A stretch of 64,000 nt of DNA from Clostridium sp. BSD9I1 (GCF_900185645.1 NZ_FYAM01000004.1:62001-126000); one strand, 5' to 3'; positions 53,402 through 63,779 are shown, counted from the stretch's first letter. The notes: generated by a model from the sequence alone, not told the origin. Numbers and translations are program-made.

Positions 53402-54418
53402 ATGAATACTAAAAATGCTGTAATAAGAGAGAAAAGAAAAAAAGTATCTCAATTAATAGAAAGATGGTTATATTCAAATGAACAATTTTTAAATATTATA
53501 ACCATTCCTTGTGCATCTACAGATATATTCATATATAGTATCTTAGAGTATATGAATAAAGGAAAAAGCATATTGTATATAAGTAATGAAGATGAAGAAT
53601 ATGTAGATATTCTAGAAAAAATAAAAAAGAATAGCAGTTTTAGAGGGTACAGTTATCTGAGGCGAGGAGATATTAAACTCAAAAGTAAATTTATCATAGC
53701 TAAAGCGGCTAATGCATTGGAAATTATGAGAGATTTTGATTTGGTTATATTTGATGATACTAGAGCATTTCCTCATCATACTTCATATGAAATCATAGAC
53801 ATAATGGCGAGGATGAGTAAGGATGAAGGTAAATTTATATACTGTGGGGTAGAAAGTATATTTAAAGGGAAAAGGGAAATAATTATACCTGTAAGTGAAT
53901 GGCCTCATCCTATCGTTGAACCTAGAACCATAACTACAAAGATAAACTTAGAAGAAGACATACCATATATAATATATGACTATTTAAAGTGGTCCCTTTA
54001 TGAGGATAGAAAGGTAGTAATATATATACCTGATCTAGAAAAGGGATTGAAGGTAGCTAGCTATATAAGGTTTTACTGTAAAAAGTTAAATAAGGGTGTG
54101 TTATGTTCTTGGGAAGAGGGGAAAGAAAAAAGTTTTTTAAAATTTGCTAAGGTGAAAAGCGCGGTTCTTATAACATATACCTTCGAGAATATACCTACGT
54201 ATTTTGCGAATGCAAATCTAATGGTATTTTTCGCAGATTATAAGCTATATGATTACAAAAAATTATTTCACTTTTGTGGAGTTATAAATTCTTATGAATC
54301 AAATTTTAAAGAAGTTATATATGTATCAAATGAAGAAACTGAGGATATGGATAAGGCTAAAGAGTTAGCAAGGAGTTTTAATAAAGAAGCATGGGATATG
54401 GGTTTCTTAAGTTATTAG
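53402..54418 (+). CDS. ComFA-like protein without a functional P-loop
   Basis: A 338-residue protein placed where comFA would be, directly before comFC. Traces of ComFA are visible: LVIFDDTRAFPHH at about 114-126 corresponds to the IIDEVDAFPY box, and WPHPIVEPRT near 178-187 to the linker. The Walker A is replaced by ITIPCASTDIFIYS (about 33-46), and the N-terminal zinc knuckle cysteines of ComFA are missing. GGAG eight bases before ATG 53402 sets the start. The frame is intact, so it may have kept a non-ATPase role, but no function is shown. The link to ComFA is by eye. Confidence 0.6.
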   Translation: MNTKNAVIREKRKKVSQLIERWLYSNEQFLNIITIPCASTDIFIYSILEYMNKGKSILYISNEDEEYVDILEKIKKNSSFRGYSYLRRGDIKLKSKFIIAKAANALEIMRDFDLVIFDDTRAFPHHTSYEIIDIMARMSKDEGKFIYCGVESIFKGKREIIIPVSEWPHPIVEPRTITTKINLEEDIPYIIYDYLKWSLYEDRKVVIYIPDLEKGLKVASYIRFYCKKLNKGVLCSWEEGKEKSFLKFAKVKSAVLITYTFENIPTYFANANLMVFFADYKLYDYKKLFHFCGVINSYESNFKEVIYVSNEETEDMDKAKELARSFNKEAWDMGFLSY

Positions 54419-55068
54419 AATTTATTAAGGAATGTATTTTTGAAGTTATATATGATAATAAGTCTCAATGTATAATATGTGAAAGCTATCTAGAGAAAAT
54501 TGACCTATGTGATGAATGCAAGAAGTATATAGTTTTGTCTCATAATGTTTATACCATGAGATGTTTAGATAAGTTTATAAATTGTTATAGTGCCGCATAC
54601 TATACAGGAACTATGATGGAACTTATAAGAAGACTTAAATACAAAAGTGATTTCCAAAGTGGAGAAGTAATAGCCTCTTATATGAGGGATAGAATTAAAA
54701 ATTTAGATTATGATATAGATTTTATTACTTATGTTCCTATGACTAAAAGATCATTAAAGTCTAGGGGGTATAATCAAAGCAAGTTTTTGTGTAATTTATT
54801 AAGCAAGGAACTTAATATACCTGTGGCACACTGTCTCATAAAAACAAAGGAAACTAAGGATCAGATAGGATTAAGTCAAAAACAGAGATGGGAAAATATG
54901 AGGGATTGTTTTAAAGTTAAGAAATCTCATATGATAAAAAATAAAAAAGTATTGTTGGTGGATGACGTGTTTACTACAGGGTCTACGGCATATTTTTGCT
55001 CGTATGAACTAATAAAATCTGGAGTGGAAAAAATTAATATCTTGACTGCAGCGAAAAGTAAGGTATAA
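54391..55068 (+). CDS. comFC: ComFC-type phosphoribosyltransferase-fold protein
   Basis: A 225-residue ComFC-family protein, linked to DNA uptake in competent bacteria. It has an N-terminal zinc knuckle (CIICESY... CDECK, about 28-48) and the PRPP-type motif LLVDDVFTTGSTAYF at about 189-203. The gene overlaps the ComFA-like gene by 28 bases. The promoter for the raiA RNA lies in its last codons. Whether this organism is transformable is not known. Confidence 0.88.
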   Translation: MGYGFLKLLEFIKECIFEVIYDNKSQCIICESYLEKIDLCDECKKYIVLSHNVYTMRCLDKFINCYSAAYYTGTMMELIRRLKYKSDFQSGEVIASYMRDRIKNLDYDIDFITYVPMTKRSLKSRGYNQSKFLCNLLSKELNIPVAHCLIKTKETKDQIGLSQKQRWENMRDCFKVKKSHMIKNKKVLLVDDVFTTGSTAYFCSYELIKSGVEKINILTAAKSKV

Positions 55069-55069
55069 T
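55042..55069 (+). promoter_or_regulatory. Promoter of the raiA-motif RNA
   Basis: TTGACT at 55042-55047, a 16-base spacer and TATAAT at 55064-55069. It overlaps the end of comFC and is placed to start the RNA near 55076. Confidence 0.7.
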
Positions 55070-55077
55070 TTTATTAT

Positions 55078-55300
55078 ATTGAGTTAGGTCTGTGATTGAA
55101 AGTCGATGCCAGTCGCAGGCAAAACGATCCACGTAAATTAAATAAAATGTTTAATGATCATGGTGCGGCTTAGAAGTAAGTCCTGCCGAAGAGATACGGT
55201 TTGTATCTTAACGAGAGTGTAAGTAGTGAGAGGGTAATTCTGGGTAGCAAAAGCTCCAGCAGGCGAGTGTGGGGTCAAAGATCAGGTCAGCTAACTTAAT
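55078..55300 (+). ncRNA. raiA-motif structured RNA upstream of hpf
   Basis: A non-coding stretch of about 220 bases, rich in G/C for this genome, lies directly upstream of the ribosome hibernation gene, as the raiA motif does in Firmicutes. AGTTAG at 55082-55087 pairs with CTAACT at 55291-55296 as a closing stem. Inner stretches such as GGTCTGTGATTG, GTCCTGCCGAAGAGATACGG and GCGAGTGTGGGGTC are probably the conserved ones. It has its own promoter and terminator. The name rests on position, size and folding, not on a covariance model. Its role is not settled; it may act as an independent RNA and not as a riboswitch. Confidence 0.8.
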
Positions 55301-55303
55301 ATA

Positions 55304-55342
55304 AAAATCTTATTGTTTTTAAGCAATAAGATTTTATTTTTT
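55304..55342 (+). terminator. Terminator of the raiA-motif RNA
   Basis: AAAATCTTATTG pairs with CAATAAGATTTT, followed by ATTTTTT. It separates the RNA from hpf, so the two are likely distinct transcripts. Confidence 0.85.
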
Positions 55343-55487
55343 GTCGAAACTTTGTTGGATTTTGAAATTTAATTTAATATTTTGTAAATTCTAAAAATTC
55401 TACTTGTTATTTGTTGCAATTCGTATTAAAATAGAATTAACAACAAGACATTACTCTATTAAGAGTTAAAGAGAGGGGCTGAAGATA

Positions 55488-56021
55488 ATGAGAGTAACTA
55501 TAAAAGGGAAAAACATAGAACTTACCAATGCTTTGAAAAGTATAGTGGAAAAGAAGTTGGACAAACTTAGTAAGTATTTTAGTCCAAATGTTGAGGTAAC
55601 TGCTACACTAAGTGTTTATAAGAATGATCATACTATCGAAGTTACAATACCTTTTAATGGAGTTATATTAAGGGGAGAAGAAACTAGCGATGATATGTAT
55701 GCATCTATAGATTTAGTATTAGATAAATTAGAAAGACAAATAAGAAAGCAAAAAACAAAACTTCAAAGAAGAAATAATGGAGATTCTCTAAGATTTCAGT
55801 ATATTTCAAGCTTTGAAGATAAATATATGGATACCTCAGAACCAGCCATAGTAAGAACAAAGAGATTTGCAATGAAACCAATGTCTGCAGAAGAGGCTGT
55901 GCTTCAAATGGAGCTTTTAGGACATAATTTCTATGTGTTTGAAAGTGACGATAATGGAAAAGTAAATGTAATCTATAAGAGAAAAGATGGAGATTATGGG
56001 TTAATAGAACCAGAAAGATAG
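55488..56021 (+). CDS. hpf: Ribosome hibernation promoting factor, long form
   Basis: Long HPF binds the 30S subunit and pairs 70S ribosomes into inactive 100S dimers. The 177-residue protein has the N-terminal S30AE domain (about 1-95, with VRITIKGKNIELTNAL-type start and KLDKLSKYF) and the C-terminal dimerisation domain (about 120-175, KRFAMKPMSAEEAVLQMELLG split over 122-142). The start follows GAGGGG. A separate promoter is suggested by TTGTTA near 55405 and TAAAAT near 55428. Confidence 0.95.
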   Translation: MRVTIKGKNIELTNALKSIVEKKLDKLSKYFSPNVEVTATLSVYKNDHTIEVTIPFNGVILRGEETSDDMYASIDLVLDKLERQIRKQKTKLQRRNNGDSLRFQYISSFEDKYMDTSEPAIVRTKRFAMKPMSAEEAVLQMELLGHNFYVFESDDNGKVNVIYKRKDGDYGLIEPER

Positions 56022-56023
56022 TG

Positions 56024-56053
56024 AAATAGAGGGAGAAATCCCTCTATTTTAAT
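56024..56053 (+). terminator. Terminator after hpf
   Basis: AAATAGAGGGA pairs with TCCCTCTATTT over a four-base loop, then TAATTT. Confidence 0.8.
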
Positions 56054-56172
56054 TTGGGGTGTAGATAAATTAAAAAATAAATATTTCAATTATAGAGCTT
56101 GGTTATATTAATTGTCTTATATTTTGAAGATGATAGAAATAAGAATTTAGAATTAACAAAAGCCACAATAAG

Positions 56173-56201
56173 TTGAATACAAATAAATTAGGTGTTATAA
56201 T
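56173..56201 (+). promoter_or_regulatory. Sigma-A promoter of secA
   Basis: TTGAAT at 56173-56178, a 17-base spacer and TATAAT at 56196-56201. Confidence 0.7.
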
Positions 56202-56247
56202 CTATAAGGTATACAATAAATATTTTATATAGCGAGGATGAAAAAAT

Positions 56248-58758
56248 ATGGGTTTAATGGAAAAGATATTTGGGAGTTATAGTGATAGGGAATTAAAAAG
56301 AATAGTACCTATAGTTGATAAGATAGATGCATTAGATGAAAAAATAAAATCATTAAGTGATGAAGAGTTAAAAAATAAGACATCAGAATTTAAAGAGAGA
56401 GTAGCTAAGGGTGAAACCTTAGATGATATATTAGTAGAAGCATTTGCGGTGGTTAGAGAAGCTTCATGGAGAAGCATAGGACTTAAGCATTATAGAGAAC
56501 AGCTTATGGGGGGGATTGTCCTTCATCAAGGAAGAATAGCAGAAATGAAAACAGGTGAAGGAAAGACTTTAGTTGCAACACTTCCGGCATATTTAAATTC
56601 TCTATCAGGTAAAGGTGTTCACATAGTCACAGTTAACGATTATCTTGCAAAAAGAGACAGAGACATAATGAATCCTGTTTATGAGTTTTTAGGACTTAAG
56701 GTAGGAGTTATTTTACATGAATTAGAACCATCAGAGAGACAAGAAGCATATAATTCAGATATTACATATGGAACAAATAGTGAATTTGGATTTGATTATT
56801 TAAGAGATAACATGGTTATATACAAAGAAGAAAGAGTTCAAAGACCTCTTAACTTTGCTATAGTGGACGAAGTTGACTCAATACTTATAGATGAGGCTAG
56901 AACGCCGCTTATAATTTCTGGTCAAGGAGAAAAATCTACGGAGTTCTATAAGGTAGCAGATTATTTTGCTAAGTCATTAGTAAAAGAAAAAGACTTTACT
57001 ACAGATGAAAAGGCAAATTCAGTAATACTTACCGATGAAGGTATAGAGAAGGCTGAAAGATACTTTAGATTAGAAAACTATGCAGATCCAGAAAATATGG
57101 AAGTTCAACATCATGTAGTTCAGGCGTTAAAGGCTAACTATATGATGAAGAAAGAAAAGGACTATATAGTAAAAGATGATGAAGTAGTAATAGTTGATGA
57201 GTTTACTGGAAGAGTAATGGAAGGTAGACGATATAGTGACGGTCTTCATCAAGCCATAGAAGCAAAGGAAGGGGTTAAAGTAGAAAGAGAATCTAAAACT
57301 TTAGCTACGATAACTTACCAAAATTACTTTAGAATATTTAAAAAGCTTTCTGGTATGACAGGTACAGCCTTAACAGAAGAAAATGAGTTTAGAGAAATAT
57401 ATGGATTAGATGTTATAGTAGTGCCAACTCATAAGCCAGTTGTAAGAAAAGATCAGCCAGATGTGATTTATAAAACTGCAAAGGGTAAATATAAGGCCAT
57501 AGTAGAAGAAATAATAGAAACACATAAAAAGGGCCAACCAACACTTGTAGGTACCGTAAGTATAGAGAAGTCTGAGCTTATTTCTGAAATGCTAAAGAAG
57601 AAGGGAATTCCGCATCAAGTCCTTAATGCTAAGTATCATGAAAAAGAAGCTGAAATAGTAGCTCATGCTGGTGAATATGGTATGGTAACTATTGCAACAA
57701 ATATGGCAGGCCGTGGTACTGATATTAAGCTTGGTGAAGGAGTAACAGAAGCAGGCGGACTTAAGATAATAGGTACAGAAAGACATGAATCTAGAAGAAT
57801 AGATAATCAGTTGAGAGGACGTTCAGGTCGTCAAGGAGATCCAGGTGAATCAAGATTTTTTGTATCCTTAGAAGATGATCTTATGAGAATATTTGGATCT
57901 GATAAGCTAAAGGGAATAGTTGAGAAATTAGGTCTTGGTGATGATGAAGCAATAGAAAGTAAAATGGTTAGCGGAGCTATAGAAAATGCTCAAAAGAAGG
58001 TAGAAGGAAATAACTTTGATGTTAGAAAAACTCTTATTCAGTATGATGATGTTATAAATAAGCAAAGAGAAATAATATATAAACAGCGTTCTGAAGTTTT
58101 AGAAGGTGAGGATTTAAAGGACCAAGTTCAGCAAATGATAAGAGAAGTCATATACGCTGCAGTGGATTCACACATTTCAGGAGTAGAGGATGACCTTGAA
58201 GGTGATATAGCAAAGCTTATAGATTATCTTGAAGATATATATTTACCAAAGGATTATGTAAAAGTTGAACAGCTATCTGTATTATCTCATGAAGAAATAA
58301 AGGAAAAACTTTTAACTATAGCTAAAAATATGTATGAAGAAAAAGAAGAAGACTTTACTTCTGAACAAATGAGAGAAATAGAGAGAGTTATAATATTAAG
58401 AGTTGTTGATACCAAGTGGATAGATCATATCGATAACATGGATCACTTAAAACAAGGTATGGGACTTAGAGCATATAAGCAGCAGGATCCAGTTCAAGCT
58501 TATCAGTTTGAAGGAAGTGAAATGTTTGATGAAATGATTTATGGTATTAAAGTAGATACTGTAAAGTATTTATTCCATGTTCAAATTCAAAGTGCTCCTG
58601 AAAGGGAAAGAGTAGCAAAGGAAACTGCTACTAACTATGAAAGTGGAGATGGAGTAAAAAAGGAACCTGTAAAAAAGGAACATAAAGTGGGAAGAAATGA
58701 CTTATGTCCATGTGGAAGCGGGAAAAAGTATAAAAATTGCTGTGGAAGAGAAGCATAA
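56248..58758 (+). CDS. secA: Preprotein translocase ATPase SecA
   Basis: SecA drives secreted proteins through SecYEG. The 836-residue protein has [15 protein letters not shown] at about 97-111 (Walker A), [20 protein letters not shown] near 206-225, [12 protein letters not shown] near 487-498, [13 protein letters not shown] near 521-533 and the C-terminal zinc motif [14 protein letters not shown] near 820-833. The zinc tail that helps bind SecB-like partners or lipid is therefore complete. The gene precedes prfB, as is usual in Firmicutes. Confidence 0.98.
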   Translation: MGLMEKIFGSYSDRELKRIVPIVDKIDALDEKIKSLSDEELKNKTSEFKERVAKGETLDDILVEAFAVVREASWRSIGLKHYREQLMGGIVLHQGRIAEMKTGEGKTLVATLPAYLNSLSGKGVHIVTVNDYLAKRDRDIMNPVYEFLGLKVGVILHELEPSERQEAYNSDITYGTNSEFGFDYLRDNMVIYKEERVQRPLNFAIVDEVDSILIDEARTPLIISGQGEKSTEFYKVADYFAKSLVKEKDFTTDEKANSVILTDEGIEKAERYFRLENYADPENMEVQHHVVQALKANYMMKKEKDYIVKDDEVVIVDEFTGRVMEGRRYSDGLHQAIEAKEGVKVERESKTLATITYQNYFRIFKKLSGMTGTALTEENEFREIYGLDVIVVPTHKPVVRKDQPDVIYKTAKGKYKAIVEEIIETHKKGQPTLVGTVSIEKSELISEMLKKKGIPHQVLNAKYHEKEAEIVAHAGEYGMVTIATNMAGRGTDIKLGEGVTEAGGLKIIGTERHESRRIDNQLRGRSGRQGDPGESRFFVSLEDDLMRIFGSDKLKGIVEKLGLGDDEAIESKMVSGAIENAQKKVEGNNFDVRKTLIQYDDVINKQREIIYKQRSEVLEGEDLKDQVQQMIREVIYAAVDSHISGVEDDLEGDIAKLIDYLEDIYLPKDYVKVEQLSVLSHEEIKEKLLTIAKNMYEEKEEDFTSEQMREIERVIILRVVDTKWIDHIDNMDHLKQGMGLRAYKQQDPVQAYQFEGSEMFDEMIYGIKVDTVKYLFHVQIQSAPERERVAKETATNYESGDGVKKEPVKKEHKVGRNDLCPCGSGKKYKNCCGREA

Positions 58759-58783
58759 TTAAAATTTAATATAAGCATTGTTT

Positions 58784-58816
58784 GAATGGAGAAGGTGGGT
58801 AAACTACCTCTCCATT
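58784..58816 (+). terminator. Hairpin between secA and prfB
   Basis: GAATGGAGAAGGT pairs with ACCTCTCCATTC with one bulge. The tail (TGTTAT) is poor in T, so it may only partly stop transcription into prfB. Confidence 0.55.
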
Positions 58817-58856
58817 CTGTTATACAATCAAAGAAATATAAAGGGGTGAAGTTAAG

Positions 58857-59958
58857 GTGCTTATAAAATTACAAGAAGCGAAAGAAGATTTAGTAAAGAT
58901 GCAGAACACTTTAAAGGAAATAGGTGGTTCACTTTGACCTCCCAAGACTTCAATCGAGAATAGAAGAACTACATAATATAATGCAAGAGCCAGATTTTTG
59001 GGGCAATTTGGATAGAGCGCAGCAAATAACACAGGAAGAAAAGTTTCTTAAGGATAGAATAGGAAGATTCAATGACTTAAATACTAGAGCTCAAGATAGC
59101 GAAGAATTTATAGACATAATCACAGAGGAAGAAGATGAATCTGAAGTTAAGGCTATATTAAAAGAAGTGTCTAACTTAAATGAGGAAATAGAAAATCTCA
59201 GAATAGAAACGATGCTTTCAGGAGAATATGATAGAAACAATGCAATTATTACCCTTCATGCAGGAGTTGGAGGTACGGATGCACAGGACTGGACTGAAAT
59301 GCTTCTTAGAATGTATACAAGATGGGCAGAAAAGAAGGAATTTAAAGTAGAGACAATTGACTTTTTACCAGGAGATGAGGCTGGAATTAAAGGGGTTACG
59401 TTAAATATAATAGGTGACTTTGCTTACGGCTATTTAAAGGCAGAAAAGGGTATACACAGACTTGTAAGAATATCACCCTTTAATGCAAATGGTAAGAGAC
59501 AAACCTCATTTGCTTCTCTTGAAGTACTTCCAGAGCTTACTGAAAATCAGGACATAGATATAAATTCTGATGATTTAAAAGTAGATACTTATAGATCTGG
59601 GGGAGCTGGTGGACAGCATGTAAATAAGACGGAATCTGCAATTAGAATTACCCATATACCTACAGGTATAGTAGTTCAGTGTCAAAATGAAAGAAGTCAG
59701 CACTCAAATCGTGAAACTGCATTAAAGATGCTTAAGGCAAAGCTTATTGAACTTAAAGAAGCTGCACACAAAGAGCGGATAGAAGATTTAACTGGAGAAC
59801 TTAAGGATATAGGTTGGGGAAGTCAAATAAGATCCTATGTATTTCACCCATACAGTTTAGTAAAAGATCATAGAACTTTAGCTGAAACCAGTAATGTAAG
59901 TGCTGTAATGGATGGAGAGATAGATTTGTTTATAAATGAATATCTAAAAAGTCTCTAA
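58857..59958 (+). CDS. prfB: Peptide chain release factor 2, with programmed +1 frameshift
   Basis: RF2 ends translation at UAA and UGA. The zero frame starts at GTG 58857 (AAGGGGTG eight bases upstream) and reaches CTT TGA at 58932-58937. Skipping one base there continues with GAC CTC CCA into the long frame to 59958. AGGTGG a few bases before the shift site acts as the stimulatory Shine-Dalgarno-like element. The product is about 366 residues: a helical N-terminus, FKVETIDFLPGDEAGIK near 162-178, and GGAGGQHVNKTESA near 247-260 with the GGQ. Low RF2 lets the ribosome shift, so the gene regulates itself. Confidence 0.96.
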
Positions 59959-60022
59959 TCAATAATGGTTAATGTAGAAAGGTGACTTAAAGTAACCTTT
60001 TACATTAACCATTATTGATTAA
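59957..60022. terminator. Long bidirectional hairpin between prfB and the M28 peptidase
   Basis: A stem of about 26 base pairs with one mismatch (left arm from 59957, right arm ending at 60021) flanks a short loop. It lies between two convergent genes. T-runs are weak on either side. Confidence 0.7.
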
Positions 60023-60031
60023 ATATTATTT

Positions 60032-61390
60032 TTATCTAGACATTTTATTATTTGCTCTTATTTTAATCTTTGACAGTATAAATAAGCCAATAAGTGTTAG
60101 ACATGCTGAGGCTATTAGCATTTGTTTATAGTAAAAATACAATGGATTATTTCCAAATGCATATTTTATGACCTCCTTATATACTACATTAAAACATCTA
60201 TCAATGTTTTTCAGGCTTATAAAGGAAGCCTTATCATTAGGAGTGTGAATCCTTGTGGTATCATTGTCTATAAAAGTTATAGCATCTATATTTTCTTTTC
60301 TAAAGGAAGAATGGTCACTAGAATCATCAAATAGATAGTTAAAGAATATCTTATTTCTAGTACAAGTACCCGCAGCTGACTTGATAAAGGAATTATTTAC
60401 AGTATCTTCTTTTCCGCCCATTATACAAAGAGGAGCTGAATTATTAGTTCCAATCATATCAAAGTTAAAAACCTTGCTATTTGTAAGTATAGGCTTATAC
60501 TCTTTAACAAATTCTGCTGAACCCAAGCAGCCAAATTCTTCAGCATTAAATCCTACAAATGCTATATCCTTATCTGGGACACCTAGGGATTTTAAATATT
60601 TGCTCATTTCAATTATAAAGGCTATTCCAGAAGCGTTGTCTAGTGCGCCGCCATATAAATTACCTTGTAAATCATTGCCTAGGTGATCAAAATGTGCACC
60701 TAGTACTATAGGAGAGTAGTTAGGCTTTTTACCTTTGATTTTCGCAACTACATTAGGAATGGAAGCTTGCTTAACTTCAAAGGGGATAAAACATTCCACC
60801 ATATATCCAAGTCCAAGAAATCTTTCTAAATCCTTTTTTGTAGAGGATTTAATCATTATATACATATCCAAAGGAGCATTATACATAAAAGAACTTCTAA
60901 AAGAAAGTGTATCTTCTTCAGGAACATAAAATACCATATTGATATTTCCGGTATCTATTTTAATAAAGTCCTCTTTAAAAAAGGCCTCATTTTTTGAAAA
61001 TACAACCTTGTTTTCTTTGAAGTTTAACAGGTCTTCCTTGTAGTCATTTCCGTAAGAGTACTCTTTTACTACATCTCCTTTTGTATTTATAACCCTTAGA
61101 GTAGGAGTTCCCTCTATTTTATTTGGATAGTTAGTAGTAAAAAACTGATAATAACTATCGTAAAATGGAGTAAGACTATTTTCTTGAAATTTTTCTTTTA
61201 TAAAAGAAGCGGCTTCTGTATTTTCAAGAGTTCCTGCAAGTCGTCCTTTATATTTGTCAGAAGATAATGCTTCTATTGTTTTAAGTACATTGTAGCTTTC
61301 AAAGGGCTTTATGTTGATGAATAAATTAAAGCTAAAATAGAAAACAATAAGGAATAATGTGGTACAATAATATAGGAATTTCTTAAACAT
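60032..61390 (-). CDS. M28 family zinc aminopeptidase, membrane-anchored
   Basis: A 452-residue peptidase with an N-terminal anchor (about 5-25), and a second hydrophobic segment near the C-terminus (about 423-443). The M28 metal ligands can be followed: GAHFDHLG at about 233-240, GGALDNASG near 247-255 (shared aspartate), NAEEFGCLGS near 285-294, FDMIG near 316-320 and SSDHSSF near 360-366. The catalytic part is expected outside the membrane. Likely a broad aminopeptidase; the substrate is unknown. The start follows AAGGAG. It is alone between two plus-strand genes. Confidence 0.88.
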   Translation of the reverse strand: MFKKFLYYCTTLFLIVFYFSFNLFINIKPFESYNVLKTIEALSSDKYKGRLAGTLENTEAASFIKEKFQENSLTPFYDSYYQFFTTNYPNKIEGTPTLRVINTKGDVVKEYSYGNDYKEDLLNFKENKVVFSKNEAFFKEDFIKIDTGNINMVFYVPEEDTLSFRSSFMYNAPLDMYIMIKSSTKKDLERFLGLGYMVECFIPFEVKQASIPNVVAKIKGKKPNYSPIVLGAHFDHLGNDLQGNLYGGALDNASGIAFIIEMSKYLKSLGVPDKDIAFVGFNAEEFGCLGSAEFVKEYKPILTNSKVFNFDMIGTNNSAPLCIMGGKEDTVNNSFIKSAAGTCTRNKIFFNYLFDDSSDHSSFRKENIDAITFIDNDTTRIHTPNDKASFISLKNIDRCFNVVYKEVIKYAFGNNPLYFYYKQMLIASACLTLIGLFILSKIKIRANNKMSR

Positions 61391-61525
61391 AAATTCTCCT
61401 TATTAAATAAAGTATTTCCATAGAAATATATTAAATTTAAATGGGTATTATACCTTTAGTAAAAAACTTATATTTAATAAAATTTTAGCCAATAAGTTAG
61501 ATGAATGAGAAACGGAGGAGTATAT

Positions 61526-63688
61526 ATGAGCAATATTCATGAGAGACTTTCGAAGGAGCTTAATATAAATTTAAGTCAAGTAAAGAGCGTAGTAGGGTTA
61601 TTAGATGAAGGAAACACGATTCCTTTTATAGCTAGATATAGAAAAGAAGCTACAGGTGGATTAAGCGATACTGTGCTTAGAGAACTTTATGAAAGACTTA
61701 ATTATTTAACAAATTTAGAAAATAGAAAAGAAGATGTTATTAGAATCATAGGAGAACAGGGAAAGCTTACAGAAGAGCTTAAACAAAGTGTCATAAAGTG
61801 TGAAACCTTAACAGAAGTTGAGGATATATATAGACCATTTAAAGCTAAAAAGAGAACCCGTGCAACTATAGCTGAAGAAAAGGGATTAAAGCCACTAGCT
61901 GAGGTTATATTAAGTGGAGAATTTAAAGAGGATATAAGTGAATATGCATCAGAGTTTATAGATGAGGAAAAGGGAGTAAATTCAGTAGGAGAAGCACTCC
62001 AAGGTGCTGAGGATATAATAAGTGAAGTAATATCTGATGAGGCTGAATATAGAAAGTGGATAAGAAACTTAGTAACTAGAGAAGGTTTTATAGAAACTAA
62101 GGGAGAAAGTAATGAGCCAACTCCTTATGAAATGTATTACGAATATAAGGAAGCTGTGAGAAATATACCTTCTCATAGAATACTTGCAATAAATAGAGGA
62201 GAAAAAGAAAAGGTTTTATCTGTAAAGGTAACAGTTGACCAAGAAAGAATAATACAGTATTTAAAGGGCAGAGTTTTAAAAGGAAATAAGAGTACAGATA
62301 CATATCTTGAACACAGTGTAGAGGATTCCTTAAAAAGGCTTATATATCCTTCTATAGAAAGAGAAATAAGGTCAGACCTTACAAGTAAGGGAGAAGAAGG
62401 AGCAATAAATATATTTAAAGCTAATTTAAAGGCACTTCTTATGCAAGCTCCTATAAAGGGTAAGGTAGTTTTAGGTTATGACCCTGGATTTAGAACAGGA
62501 TGTAAAGTATCAGTTTTAGATGATACAGGAAAGTTTTTAGAAAAGGCTACAGTTTATGCCACAGCACCTCAAAATGATGTAGAAGGCTCTATAAAGGTTT
62601 TGAAGGAGCTTGTATATAAACATAATGTAGACGTAATATCCCTAGGAAATGGTACTGCAAGCAGGGAGTCTGAAGAAGTTATAGGAAGACTTATAAAGGA
62701 AGTAAAAGAAGAAAGGGGCAAGGATTTGTACTATGTGATAGTTTCTGAAGCAGGCGCGTCAGTATACTCTGCGTCAGAACTTGCAGCTAAGGAATATCCG
62801 GATTTAGATGTTTCTATAAGAGGAGCTATATCTATAGGAAGAAGACTTCAAGATCCACTAGCAGAACTTGTAAAAATAGATCCTAAATCCATAGGAGTAG
62901 GGCAGTATCAGCATGATGTAACTGCTAAAAAGCTAGATGAATCTCTAAAGGGAACAGTAGAAGATTGTGTTAATAATGTAGGTGTTGATTTAAATGTGGC
63001 TACTCCATCACTTTTATCTTATATTTCAGGAGTAAATTCATCAATAGCACAAAATATAGTGGCGTATAGAGAGGAAAATGGCAAGTTTAAAAGCAGAAAA
63101 GAGCTTTTAAAGGTAAAAAGACTTGGGGCTAAGGCTTTTGAACAATGTGCAGGATTTTTAAGGGTATTAGAAAGTAAGGAAGCACTAGACAATACCTCTG
63201 TGCATCCAGAATCATATGATGAAGCAAAAAATCTTTTAAAACTTCTTAATTATACTGAAGATGACTTAAAGAGTAAAAGACTTCAAGATATAGACAAAAG
63301 AGCAGAAGTTATCGGGATAGAACCTTTAGCAGAAAAGCTAAATATAGGAGTACCTACTTTAACTGATATAATAAAGGAACTTAAAAAACCAGGAAGAGAT
63401 CCAAGAGAAGAATTACCTAAGCCAATACTTAAGACTGGAGTTATTGATATAAATCAGCTAAAATCAGGAATGATGCTTATGGGAACAGTAAGAAACGTAG
63501 CAGACTTTGGTGCCTTTGTAGATATAGGAGTGCATCAAGATGGATTAGTTCATATAAGTCAGCTTTCTGATAACTTTGTAAAGCATCCTTTAGATGTAGT
63601 TAAGGTGGGAGATATCGTTCAAGTAAAGATATTAGAAGTGGATGAAAAGAGAAAGAGAATATCTTTAAGTATGAAGGACATGAATTAG
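61526..63688 (+). CDS. tex: Tex, RNA-binding transcription accessory protein
   Basis: A 720-residue Tex protein. It starts MSNIHERLSKELNI and has IPFIARYRKEATGGL at about 32-46, a YqgF/RNase H-like core (about 320-450, VLGYDPGFRTGCKVSVLD), helix-hairpin-helix modules (GVNSSIAQNIVAYREENG near 500-517) and a C-terminal S1 domain (about 635-705, GTVRNVADFGAFVDIGVHQD). It takes part in transcription-linked processes. ATG 61526 is six bases after CGGAGGAG. It is transcribed alone up to the FMN riboswitch. Confidence 0.95.
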   Translation: MSNIHERLSKELNINLSQVKSVVGLLDEGNTIPFIARYRKEATGGLSDTVLRELYERLNYLTNLENRKEDVIRIIGEQGKLTEELKQSVIKCETLTEVEDIYRPFKAKKRTRATIAEEKGLKPLAEVILSGEFKEDISEYASEFIDEEKGVNSVGEALQGAEDIISEVISDEAEYRKWIRNLVTREGFIETKGESNEPTPYEMYYEYKEAVRNIPSHRILAINRGEKEKVLSVKVTVDQERIIQYLKGRVLKGNKSTDTYLEHSVEDSLKRLIYPSIEREIRSDLTSKGEEGAINIFKANLKALLMQAPIKGKVVLGYDPGFRTGCKVSVLDDTGKFLEKATVYATAPQNDVEGSIKVLKELVYKHNVDVISLGNGTASRESEEVIGRLIKEVKEERGKDLYYVIVSEAGASVYSASELAAKEYPDLDVSIRGAISIGRRLQDPLAELVKIDPKSIGVGQYQHDVTAKKLDESLKGTVEDCVNNVGVDLNVATPSLLSYISGVNSSIAQNIVAYREENGKFKSRKELLKVKRLGAKAFEQCAGFLRVLESKEALDNTSVHPESYDEAKNLLKLLNYTEDDLKSKRLQDIDKRAEVIGIEPLAEKLNIGVPTLTDIIKELKKPGRDPREELPKPILKTGVIDINQLKSGMMLMGTVRNVADFGAFVDIGVHQDGLVHISQLSDNFVKHPLDVVKVGDIVQVKILEVDEKRKRISLSMKDMN

Positions 63689-63711
63689 TTTATATTTTCT
63701 AAAAGTACCAG

Positions 63712-63740
63712 TTGAAAATTGTGACTATATAGAATATAAT
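63712..63740 (+). promoter_or_regulatory. Promoter of the FMN-riboswitch transcript
   Basis: TTGAAA at 63712-63717, a 17-base spacer and TATAAT at 63735-63740. It starts after the tex stop, so the downstream gene has its own transcript. Confidence 0.75.
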
Positions 63741-63779
63741 ATGATTATAATAAAAATTAATAAAAAAATTTAATTTTTA

